Shown: one piece after another, positions 18,129 to 26,276 of the stretch | Layout: the number at the start of each line of letters is the position of its first letter | How positions within the stretch are numbered: position 1 is the first letter of the stretch | Source of the DNA: Affinundibacterium baiyunense | Lineage (GTDB): Bacteria; Pseudomonadota; Gammaproteobacteria; Burkholderiales; Burkholderiaceae_D | NCBI RefSeq assembly: GCF_018139645.1 | Contig: NZ_JAGSPM010000002.1 | Location: 434,001-498,000, forward strand | Direction: 5' to 3' | DNA: 64,000 nucleotides | Notes under the pieces: generated by a model | Database searches by the model: none | What the model saw: only the letters and a program-made list of their open reading frames with translations | Told to the model about the DNA's origin: nothing | Made by a program: the position numbers and the translations under genes

Positions 18129-19931
18129 ATGTTTTTTCAAGTTCACGCATCATCACTCATGTCGTTTGGCTTGGCATTGAGCTTAAGTTTATCCTCGGTT
18201 TCTGCTATCGCTAGTAACAAGACGCCGATTGCCACGGGTACAGGCGGCGCGGTGGCGACAATCAATGAAATCGCTTCGCAATCCGCACTAAAAATACTCA
18301 ATCAAGGTGGCAATGCGATTGATGCGGCGGTCGCTGCTGCCGCGACTTTGGGGGTAACCGATCCCTTTAGTTGTGGCATAGGCGGTGGTGGTTTTATGCT
18401 GATCTATTTGGCGAAAGAAAAACGATTTGTAGTGCTAGATCACCGCGAGACGGCACCTGCCAGCGTTCGCTCGGATATATTTACCGAAAATGGAAAAGCA
18501 ATCGCTTGGGAAGACTCGGTGAGCAGTGGGCTATCAGTTGGGGTACCGGGGACAGTGCGCGCTTGGGACGAAGCTTTGAAGCGTTATGGCAGTATGCAGT
18601 TCAAGCAAGTGTTAGCGCCTGCGATTCAAACTGCGAAACAAGGATTTCAGGTTTCCCCTATTTTCCATCACCTAAATAGCGGCGCGGCGCACAAGTTCGC
18701 TTTGTATAGCTCTAGCAGCGCTTTGTATTTGCGTGACGGTAAGCCTTTGCCGGTTGGCTATGCTTTCAAAAATCCCGATTTGGCCAAGACCTATCAGATC
18801 TTGGCGCAGGCGGGGGCAAATGCATTTTATCGCGGCAAAATTGCCGACGCACTTTTGCAAACAGTCAATCATCCGCCCGTGCAAGGCAACGCCAAAGTCC
18901 GCCCCGGCAATATGACGCAAGCTGATTTACTTAATTATGAAGTTCGCACGCGCTTGCCCATCTATAGCACTTATCGTGGCTATGATTTGTATGCCTTGGG
19001 TGCGCCTAGTAGTGGTGGTTTGACAGTCGCATTGGCCTTAAACATTTTAGAAAATTTCGATACCAAGAAAATGTCGCGTCAACAAGTTGAGCATTTATAT
19101 TTAGAAGCATCGCGTTTGGCTTTTGCTGATCGCAATGCCTATATTGGTGATCCTGAATTTGTTGATGTTCCGGTGGCGGGTTTACTAAGTAAAGACTACA
19201 GCAAACAAAGAGCCCAAATGATTCGTCTCGATCAAGCTGCAAGCCGCGCGAATGCTGCTTTGCCAGGTGATCCTTATCCATTTCAGCAAGACCCGAGTAT
19301 TCCGTTGCGTCCACGTGCGTTCGCTGGTTCTGAATCAAAGGCGGTAAAGCAAGAGAGCAACCACACTACGCATTTAACCGTGAGCGATAAAGAAGGCAAT
19401 ATTGTTGCTTACACATATACGATAGAAGATTGGGGTGGTAATGGCATGGTGGTGCCGGGTTATGGATTTTTGTTAAACAATGAGTTGAGTGATTTTGATT
19501 TCACTGCACCGCATCCGAATATTCCCGAAGCAGGTAAGCGTCCGCGCAGTAGTATTGCTCCGGTGATTGCATTTAAAGATGGCAAGCCCGCGTTTACCGT
19601 TGGTAGCCCAGGTGGTTCTACGATCATCACCACGGTTTTACAAACTATCGTCAATCATATTGATTTGAATATGGATATGCTGCGTGCCTTAGCTGCACCG
19701 CGTATGTCAGAGCGCAATGCGGAACAGACTCAGGTTGAGCCCCAATTTATCGGTGCAGCGCAAGCGACGGGTTTGGCGCGATTTGGTCATCAATGGAAGC
19801 TCGATAAGAGCGATGCGGAAATCGGCGCCGCAAGCGCGATTCGTTTTAATCCCGACGGTACCGTGACTGCGATTAGCGAACCTGCGCGCCATGGTGTGGG
19901 TAGTGCCTTGGTACAGAAAAAATCGCATTGA
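18129..19931 (+). CDS. ggt: Gamma-glutamyltranspeptidase
   Basis: Periplasmic enzyme that cleaves gamma-glutamyl bonds of glutathione and related peptides. 600 aa: a signal peptide ends near SAIA (about residue 28), then the precursor of the large and small subunits. The autoprocessing nucleophile is predicted as Thr413 in NHTTHLTVSDKEGN. The substrate-binding blocks GGNAIDAAVA, CGIGGGGFM and VGSPGGSTI are present. Length and motifs indicate an intact enzyme. The DNA-repair-like gene follows 13 bp later. Confidence 0.96.
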   Translation: MFFQVHASSLMSFGLALSLSLSSVSAIASNKTPIATGTGGAVATINEIASQSALKILNQGGNAIDAAVAAAATLGVTDPFSCGIGGGGFMLIYLAKEKRFVVLDHRETAPASVRSDIFTENGKAIAWEDSVSSGLSVGVPGTVRAWDEALKRYGSMQFKQVLAPAIQTAKQGFQVSPIFHHLNSGAAHKFALYSSSSALYLRDGKPLPVGYAFKNPDLAKTYQILAQAGANAFYRGKIADALLQTVNHPPVQGNAKVRPGNMTQADLLNYEVRTRLPIYSTYRGYDLYALGAPSSGGLTVALALNILENFDTKKMSRQQVEHLYLEASRLAFADRNAYIGDPEFVDVPVAGLLSKDYSKQRAQMIRLDQAASRANAALPGDPYPFQQDPSIPLRPRAFAGSESKAVKQESNHTTHLTVSDKEGNIVAYTYTIEDWGGNGMVVPGYGFLLNNELSDFDFTAPHPNIPEAGKRPRSSIAPVIAFKDGKPAFTVGSPGGSTIITTVLQTIVNHIDLNMDMLRALAAPRMSERNAEQTQVEPQFIGAAQATGLARFGHQWKLDKSDAEIGAASAIRFNPDGTVTAISEPARHGVGSALVQKKSH

Positions 19932-19944
19932 TGTCGCGACGAAA

Positions 19945-20634
19945 ATGCTAGTGCAAGAATTTGTTCATGAAGTTCAGCGCTGTTTGCAAGCAAATGCAAA
20001 CAGCGAACATGCACCAGCGATGCGCGCCTATATGCGCGATCAGTTTGATTTTCTCGGTATTAAAACACCCTTACGACGACAGTTGTTAGCGCAAATTGTC
20101 AAATCTATGGGAAAGTCAAAGTTCAGCGCGACCGAAGTTTTGCAACTAGCAGATTTGCTGTGGGAAATGCCGCAGCGTGAGTACCAATACATTGCGATTG
20201 ATTTATTGGCTCAGCATAAAAAAGTGCTGGGTTTACAGGACATTTCTGCATTGATTCAACTAGCGCAGAAAAAAGCTTGGTGGGATAGCGTTGATGGTTT
20301 GGCCGCAGTGATTGGTGACATCGTATTCTTGTCACGTGCAAATTCACCGGATGCGCAAGCGTGCATGGATCAAGCATTGCAGCATGCATCGATGTGGGTT
20401 CGACGGATTGCAATCACGCATCAATTAGGCTGGCGTTTGCAAACCGACACTACGCGCTTGTTTTCATACGCATTACAACTTGCGGCAGAAGAAGATTTCT
20501 TTATTCGCAAAGCGATAGGCTGGGCCTTGCGTGATTACGCAAGGTGGCAGCCAGCTCGGGTTCGTGATTTTGTGTCAGCATACCAAATGCAGTTGTCGTC
20601 ACTCAGTGTGCGTGAGGCATTAAAGCATTTATGA
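19945..20634 (+). CDS. AlkD-like DNA alkylation repair protein
   Basis: About 229 aa made of HEAT-like helical repeats, as in DNA alkylation repair (PF08713) glycosylases that remove positively charged alkylated bases. Landmarks are FLGIKTPLRR near residue 35, LADLLWEMPQREYQYIAIDLL, KKAWWDSVDGLA with the WWD triad, and DFFIRKAIGWALRDYAR. The ORF is open from 19891 inside ggt; ATG 19945 is chosen as the first ATG after the ggt stop, with no strong ribosome-binding site. Its 3' end overlaps the convergent GH127 gene by 6 bp. Confidence 0.9.
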   Translation: MLVQEFVHEVQRCLQANANSEHAPAMRAYMRDQFDFLGIKTPLRRQLLAQIVKSMGKSKFSATEVLQLADLLWEMPQREYQYIAIDLLAQHKKVLGLQDISALIQLAQKKAWWDSVDGLAAVIGDIVFLSRANSPDAQACMDQALQHASMWVRRIAITHQLGWRLQTDTTRLFSYALQLAAEEDFFIRKAIGWALRDYARWQPARVRDFVSAYQMQLSSLSVREALKHL

Positions 20635-23019
20635 GCCGTTGTTGACAGGCGCCTTATATAGACGACAGCCAAATACCGGACCTGCCGTCTTGCCATTTTT
20701 AGGGTTGAAACGTACACGGATCTTTTCTTTGCCCCGACTTAAGGATTCTGGAATCAGGTATTCCTGTTCAATAAACTCGCCAGCCTTGTTGCCGTTCAAG
20801 ACGATATGCGCGATTTCTACGTCGTCGACAGTAATTGTGAAGTCACGATTTTTCTCCTCGCCGGAATAAGTCGCTTGTAGAATCAAAGGACCTGGCTGCA
20901 CTTTCATTGTGAAGCTGAAGAAACCACCTGTGCGAGCATCTCTACCATTTTTACCACGATACACCACGGGGTAAGAAATATCGGCCTCCAACTGATGATC
21001 ACGTTCGGCCTGCATTTCACCTAGATGCATCGCATCAACCGCACGTAAACTCAATTCGTGTAAGCGTGCTTGTTCACGTCGCACCTCGGCTTCGGCTTGC
21101 TGCCAAGCGGCATCATCATAGATAGAAAAATACACGGCTGAACGTCGTGTGTACTGCGCATAGAAAGGCTTGAACTGCAAATCGTGTGGACGCCCAATGC
21201 CCTTGCTTTGATAATGCGCAGCACTCGATTGTATGCTGGAAAATGCCGATAAAATATCTTTGCCGACTAAAGCCGGCGCGATGCCATTGTATGCGGCTTC
21301 GCTGCTACCGAGATCTGCTGCCAGCACCATAGGGCCACGCAATATCGCCGCTACATTTGTGCTACCTTGTGCGTTCTCCATACGCAAAGCCATCGGTAAA
21401 ACCAGCTTCACTACATCGCCCTTGCGCCATTCTTTTTGTATGACGAGATAATTTTTTTCTAGCTGACTCGATACGGGTTTGCCATTGACACTGATTTGAT
21501 AATTTTTCGCCCACGCTGGAATACGAAACGCTAGATTCAATTTCTTACGACGGGTGGCTTGCTGTACGCTAAAAATAATCTCATCTTGATAGGGATAAGC
21601 GGTTTGCATTTCTAACTGCAAGCCTTGTTGTCGCCAATCGAGTTTGGAAGGGATATACAAATTAATCAGCAGACTATCTTGGTGGTGCCAGTAAATCGAA
21701 TCGCCATGTTTGGCATGACTTTCCATGCCCGACAATACGCAGCACCAAAAGTCATTTTCTTCACTCGAATAAGCGCGCGGTACTCCTGACATCAACGGCG
21801 TCATATAAGTGAACATACCAGTCTTGGGATCTTGATGCGCCAAAATATGATTGAGATGGGTGCGCTCGTAATAGTCAAAGTACGCGGCATCGGGCTGCCA
21901 GCTATATAAATGGCGCGTCAGCTTGAGCATATTGTAGCTACAGCAGGCTTCACAAGTCTGTTCGGTTAAATGCTTTGCAATGGTGTCTGCTTCAAAAAAA
22001 TATTCTCGATCACCATGACCGCCGATCACGTAGCTGTGATGTTGTGTGACACGTTGCCAGAAATACTTAGCGGCGTTGGCGTGAGCTGGCTGACCATGTA
22101 CCTCGTAGAGTCGTGCTAGACCGATTAACTTGGGGATTTGTGTATTGGCGTGAATGTTCGCTAACTCATCGCGTTCTTGTTCTAAAGGTTTCAATACTTT
22201 TTGGTGGTACAAACGTAGCGCTAATGTGAGCCAACGTCTGTCGCCCGTGCGCGCGTAAAGTTCGGCAAAACTCTCGTTGATGCCGCCGTGCTCGCAATTT
22301 AAGATCAGTTGTAATTGCTCATCATTGATCCCTTGAAAGAAACGATCAATATACTCAGCGAGCCCGATTAGTAGTTGTAATGCTTGCGCGTTGCTTGCTA
22401 ATTGATGCGCGTCGAGCAGACCCGCCATCAATTTGTGCCAGTTATAAAAGGGAACCCAACAACCATTCAAATCAAAACCCGCAGATCGAATTTCTCCTTG
22501 CAGCATTTCGGCAAAAATCTCTTTACCATCAACGATGCTGCCATCACGCCGTTTGCGCATGAAACCGCCCATGTAACCATCGCCATGTGCTTTTTGTACA
22601 CGTGTTAATTCCGTGATGATGTAATCAATTCTGCTTTTGAATTCCGCCTCGCCGGTTTGCGCAAACATCAAAGCCAGCGCGGATAGATAGTGACCCAAGC
22701 CCTCGCCAGCAATCGTGTCCGACTCCCAACCACCGTAAATCTTTCCTTTGACCGAAAGTCCAGCAAAACGGTGGTAATTATGTAAAAAGCGATCAGCATC
22801 GAGTCGCAACAGATAAGCTTGGTTTGCAGTGAGCGCTTTTAAATACGGCGACGGCAGCAAGCGCACTTGATTCAAAGGTATCGCCGTTGCTTGGCTTGGG
22901 ATGTGTTGACTATGTTTGCCGTGTTGTCCATGAGAGAGTGGACTTAAAGACAGCGCACCGAGAGTCAGCGAACTTTGTAAAAAGTTGCGACGATGTTTCA
23001 GTGTATTTGTATTAGTCAC
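20629..23019 (-). CDS. Tat-exported GH127-type glycosidase (beta-L-arabinofuranosidase family)
   Basis: About 796 aa from a GTG start at 23019, chosen because GGGAG lies 8 bases upstream; the ORF is open to 23094. The N terminus HRRNFLQSSLTLG is a Tat-like signal. The family (DUF1680/GH127) core follows, with the predicted active-site cysteines in CEACCSYNMLKL and FWCCVLSGMESHAKHGDSIY and the WESDTIAGEGLGHYLSA block. A C-terminal beta domain (about 660-790) completes it. Characterised members remove beta-L-arabinofuranose with a zinc-bound Cys nucleophile. Substrate here is not known. Confidence 0.92.
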   Translation of the reverse strand: MTNTNTLKHRRNFLQSSLTLGALSLSPLSHGQHGKHSQHIPSQATAIPLNQVRLLPSPYLKALTANQAYLLRLDADRFLHNYHRFAGLSVKGKIYGGWESDTIAGEGLGHYLSALALMFAQTGEAEFKSRIDYIITELTRVQKAHGDGYMGGFMRKRRDGSIVDGKEIFAEMLQGEIRSAGFDLNGCWVPFYNWHKLMAGLLDAHQLASNAQALQLLIGLAEYIDRFFQGINDEQLQLILNCEHGGINESFAELYARTGDRRWLTLALRLYHQKVLKPLEQERDELANIHANTQIPKLIGLARLYEVHGQPAHANAAKYFWQRVTQHHSYVIGGHGDREYFFEADTIAKHLTEQTCEACCSYNMLKLTRHLYSWQPDAAYFDYYERTHLNHILAHQDPKTGMFTYMTPLMSGVPRAYSSEENDFWCCVLSGMESHAKHGDSIYWHHQDSLLINLYIPSKLDWRQQGLQLEMQTAYPYQDEIIFSVQQATRRKKLNLAFRIPAWAKNYQISVNGKPVSSQLEKNYLVIQKEWRKGDVVKLVLPMALRMENAQGSTNVAAILRGPMVLAADLGSSEAAYNGIAPALVGKDILSAFSSIQSSAAHYQSKGIGRPHDLQFKPFYAQYTRRSAVYFSIYDDAAWQQAEAEVRREQARLHELSLRAVDAMHLGEMQAERDHQLEADISYPVVYRGKNGRDARTGGFFSFTMKVQPGPLILQATYSGEEKNRDFTITVDDVEIAHIVLNGNKAGEFIEQEYLIPESLSRGKEKIRVRFNPKNGKTAGPVFGCRLYKAPVNNGS

Positions 23020-23242
23020 AATGCGTCTCCCTTGCCGTTCGAATTTGTCCAAGCATAAAATATACGGGAAGCGGATTATCCGGTCTTGACCCATGAAGGT
23101 TTATGATGTGACGAAACCCGCATAGTGAAATTCGCTACTCTTTCTAATAAAAACATATAGGCAGTCAACGGCAAATCAATGGATTTCGTCATATTGTTTA
23201 GTTAGCGACAGTCGTAAGCTGTGCAAACCTTTTCATCGAAGT

Positions 23243-23641
23243 TTAGGAATGAACTAGCTCGTATCCTTGATCTACCCACCCAGTGACGCCACCCAACATG
23301 ATCTTCACTGGCCGCCCTAGTTTTGCAAGCGCGATAGCAGCTTTGGTAGCACCGTTGCAATGCGGCCCCGCGCAGTAAGTCACAAACAAGGTATTTGGAG
23401 GATAGTGATTCAATTTTGAAGCAATCATCTTCCCGCGCATCATGTGAATCGCACCATCAATGTGTCCTCTTTGATATTCGTCTATGGTACGAACATCAAA
23501 CAAAATAAATCCCGGATCACCTTGTGCGAACGCTTCATGTACGTCCCAGCAATCGGTTTCATATTGCAAGCTAGCTGCAAAACGTTGTAGTGCTTCAGCA
23601 CTACTAGCAGCGGCGACTTCGAGTACGGCATTGGTGGTCAT
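23243..23641 (-). CDS. Rhodanese-domain sulfurtransferase
   Basis: 132 aa, single rhodanese domain: FDVRTIDEYQRGHIDGAIHM, then the active-site loop YCAGPHCNGATKAA and the closing LGGVTGWVDQGYEL. The catalytic Cys is present, and the loop is of the CAGPHCN type. It is transcribed away from ftrA with a shared 150-bp control region, an arrangement that supports FtrA control (inference). The protein is cytoplasmic. Confidence 0.93.
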   Translation of the reverse strand: MTTNAVLEVAAASSAEALQRFAASLQYETDCWDVHEAFAQGDPGFILFDVRTIDEYQRGHIDGAIHMMRGKMIASKLNHYPPNTLFVTYCAGPHCNGATKAAIALAKLGRPVKIMLGGVTGWVDQGYELVHS

Positions 23642-23791
23642 AAGTTCTCCTTGAGTAAAATAAACGAATTCCGAACAAGGTGATTGTGCGCGACAGTTGA
23701 GTCGCAGTATAGTGTCGTAAATGACAGTATTCAGTCAAAATACGTCATAATTTGCAACCGCTAATTATCCAAGTATTTCTTTGCTATAGCT
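23642..23791. promoter_or_regulatory. Shared control region of rhodanese gene and ftrA
   Basis: Contains overlapping dyads TGTC-N6-GACA (23713-23726) and TGAC-N8-GTCA (23722-23737) between the divergent genes. They are candidate AraC-type operator half-sites. Confidence 0.35.
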
Positions 23792-24754
23792 ATGTCTGCA
23801 CCCCGCGTGATTGCGCTTGCTTATGATCGACTTTGTACATTCGAATTCGCGTGTGCAGTCGAACTGTTTTCTTTGCATCGTCCTGAACTCAATGTTGAAT
23901 GGTATCGATTTCAAGTCTGTGCGATTGAAGCTGGCAAGCTGCGCGCTGCTGGCGGCATTTTAGTTGAGGCGCCTTATTCGCTGCGCCGTCTCGATCAACT
24001 GCAACACGGAGATATTATTGTTATTCCTGGGTGGCGAGATATCGAAGAGACACCTCCAGAAGTATTGCTTAAAAAGATCCGCGCGGCCTACGCGCGTGGT
24101 GTACGCTTTTGTACGATTTGTTCAGGGATTTTCGTGCTGGCTGCAGCGGGTATTTTGGATGATAGAAAAGTCACGACGCATTGGCGTTATGCTGAAAAAC
24201 TACGACTAACTTATCCAAGTCTGCAAGTCGAAGCAGATGATCTGTATGTTGATGATGGGCAGATCATTAGTTCGGCTGGGTCAGCAGCTGGGCTGGATAT
24301 GCTGTTATATCTGGTCAGAAAAGATTATGGTGTGAAAATTGCGAATCAAGTGGCACAGCGCTTAGTCATTCCGCCGCATCGTGAAGGAGGGCAAGCACAA
24401 TTTATTCCGCGTCCCATCGCTGAAGATGAACGCGGACGTTTGTCGCAATTGCTGGATTGGATACGCGCACATCCAGCACGTGATCACAGTTTATCCACGT
24501 TAGCAAAGCGTGCTGCGATGAGTGAGCGTACTTTACAAAGACAGTTCCAGCAATTAGCTAATACCACACCAAAAGAATGGATTGCACGTGAGCGCGTTGC
24601 GCTAGCGAAAGAGTTGCTTGAATCTTCATCGACTAGCTTGGCACGAATAGTCGAGTTGACCGGCTTTGGTTCAGAAGAAACCTTTCGACGCCAATTTAAA
24701 CGCATTACTGCGACAAGCCCGCTTGCATACCGTAAGCAGTTTTTTGGTAGTTAG
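23792..24754 (+). CDS. ftrA: FtrA-type transcriptional regulator (DJ-1/PfpI domain plus AraC HTH)
   Basis: 320 aa. Residues about 5-180 are a DJ-1/PfpI-like amidase domain with the nucleophile elbow CTICSGIFVLAAAG. Residues about 215-318 are a double AraC HTH, ending GFGSEETFRRQFKRITATSPLAYRK. This is the GlxA/FtrA subfamily, and the segment VIPPHREGGQAQFIPRP is diagnostic. The small-molecule ligand is unknown. Divergent from a rhodanese gene. Confidence 0.93.
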   Translation: MSAPRVIALAYDRLCTFEFACAVELFSLHRPELNVEWYRFQVCAIEAGKLRAAGGILVEAPYSLRRLDQLQHGDIIVIPGWRDIEETPPEVLLKKIRAAYARGVRFCTICSGIFVLAAAGILDDRKVTTHWRYAEKLRLTYPSLQVEADDLYVDDGQIISSAGSAAGLDMLLYLVRKDYGVKIANQVAQRLVIPPHREGGQAQFIPRPIAEDERGRLSQLLDWIRAHPARDHSLSTLAKRAAMSERTLQRQFQQLANTTPKEWIARERVALAKELLESSSTSLARIVELTGFGSEETFRRQFKRITATSPLAYRKQFFGS

Positions 24755-24952
24755 GTTCAAATAGCACTAAAAATGAGAGGACGGCGGGTGCTAAATGCTA
24801 CCTTGCTAAGGCATTTGACCTCAAGTAATAGATTTGCGCATCGTCATTCATCCGCACATTTTGTATTTATAGGCATTAAAACTCAGTCATAATAGTTCTA
24901 GATCGATTGCGGTTCACCAGATTATCTATTCACAGCATAAGAGAGGCCTTGC

Positions 24953-25639
24953 ATGTACACACTTTATATCGCGAACAAAGTTTATTCATCCTGGTCTTTA
25001 CGCCCGTGGATAATGATGCGCGAAATGGAATTATTGTTTGAAGAAAAACTGGTGACTTTTGGCACTGGCAGTAACTGGGAAAATTTCCGAAAATTTTCTC
25101 CGGCGGGTAAAGTTCCCTGCTTACATGATGGTGTTGCGGTTGTGTGGGATTCTTTGGCGATTATTGAATATCTGGCAGATCGTCATCGTGGTGTTTGGCC
25201 AGAAGATGCGCAAGCAAAAATCTGGGCACGCTGTGCTGCGGCCGAAATGCATTCTGGCTTTAATCAGTTACGCTCCACTTGCACCATGCATGTTGGTTTG
25301 CGCATACGGTTAAAAGAAGTGAAAGCCGACCTGCAAGCAGAAATCGATCGTTTGAATGAGTTGTGGTGTGAAGGCTTGAATCGATTTGGTGGACCGTTTT
25401 TGGCCGGTGAAAAATTTACCGCCGTCGATGCATTTTTTGCCCCCGTCGTGTTCCGTATTCAAACGTATGGTCTTGCTATGAATCCACAAGCTAGTGCGTA
25501 TGTAAAACGAATGTTAGCACTACCATCAATGCAACAATGGCAGACCGAGGCTTTAAGAGAAAAATGGCGTGAACCTGGGCACGAAAAAACAGCTTTGGCT
25601 GCGGGTGAGATACTTGAAGATAAACGTATGCAACCGTAA
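24953..25639 (+). CDS. Glutathione S-transferase family protein
   Basis: 228 aa. N-terminal thioredoxin-like domain with YSSWSLRPW (the zeta/beta-type catalytic Ser region), GKVPCLHDG and the glutathione-binding DSLAIIEYLAD. The C-terminal helical domain runs from about 85. GAGAGG precedes the ATG at a good distance. No operon partners. Confidence 0.95.
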   Translation: MYTLYIANKVYSSWSLRPWIMMREMELLFEEKLVTFGTGSNWENFRKFSPAGKVPCLHDGVAVVWDSLAIIEYLADRHRGVWPEDAQAKIWARCAAAEMHSGFNQLRSTCTMHVGLRIRLKEVKADLQAEIDRLNELWCEGLNRFGGPFLAGEKFTAVDAFFAPVVFRIQTYGLAMNPQASAYVKRMLALPSMQQWQTEALREKWREPGHEKTALAAGEILEDKRMQP

Positions 25640-25715
25640 TTTAGTAATGAATGCATGAATAACAGTGTGCATGGTGTATGCACACTGCGTATGCTGATTA
25701 AGAACTTGAAGAAGT

Positions 25716-25979
25716 TTAAGAACCTGAGGAAGTTGCTTCGTTCGATTTCGGTGCTTTGGATTTTTGGTGAATAATCTTCATGGTTCCTTTGTCGCAGCTT
25801 CCCAATACCCTGCCTTTGATTTGAGTATCTTTGCTCACCACCACCATAGGATAGTCTTTAACCCCTTTTCCTGCGACTTTCTTTTCAATCTTAGCCTTGA
25901 GATCGTCACAAGATAACACCCCGGCCGATGCTGAAAATGCCATGAATAATAGGCTGATAGTTAAGATTGTACGCTTCAT
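25716..25979 (-). CDS. DUF1161 periplasmic protein
   Basis: About 87 aa with a signal peptide ending near SASA-G. The mature part has the family signature: a first Cys in LSCDDLKAKIEKKVAGKGV and a second in VLGSCDKGTMKIIH, probably a disulfide pair. The function of DUF1161 is unknown. ATG 25979 (MKRTIL) is chosen over 26018 because it begins the signal peptide and has a GGGGGTGG stretch upstream. Confidence 0.85.
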   Translation of the reverse strand: MKRTILTISLLFMAFSASAGVLSCDDLKAKIEKKVAGKGVKDYPMVVVSKDTQIKGRVLGSCDKGTMKIIHQKSKAPKSNEATSSGS

Positions 25980-26276
25980 AATCGCCACCCCCATTTTGAT
26001 ATTGTAAATTGTTGGCACTTAGTTGAGACCGCCTTGATCCATCTTTGGGCTGTCGTTGTCACTCAGTTGGCATTCCGTTTGCATATAAACGGATGCATCG
26101 TAAGAGTTCTGAATAAAACCTTATCACTCAGAAACAATTCCGAATAGAAATATTCGATATCCGTATAGATTACTGTTGTAATTGTCATGAACTCAGCCAA
26201 CATGATCTTGGGTTGTCGCCATATACGACTGTTTTAGGATGCAGCTGCAGAAACGCTGGGAGATTGTAAGAAGTGC

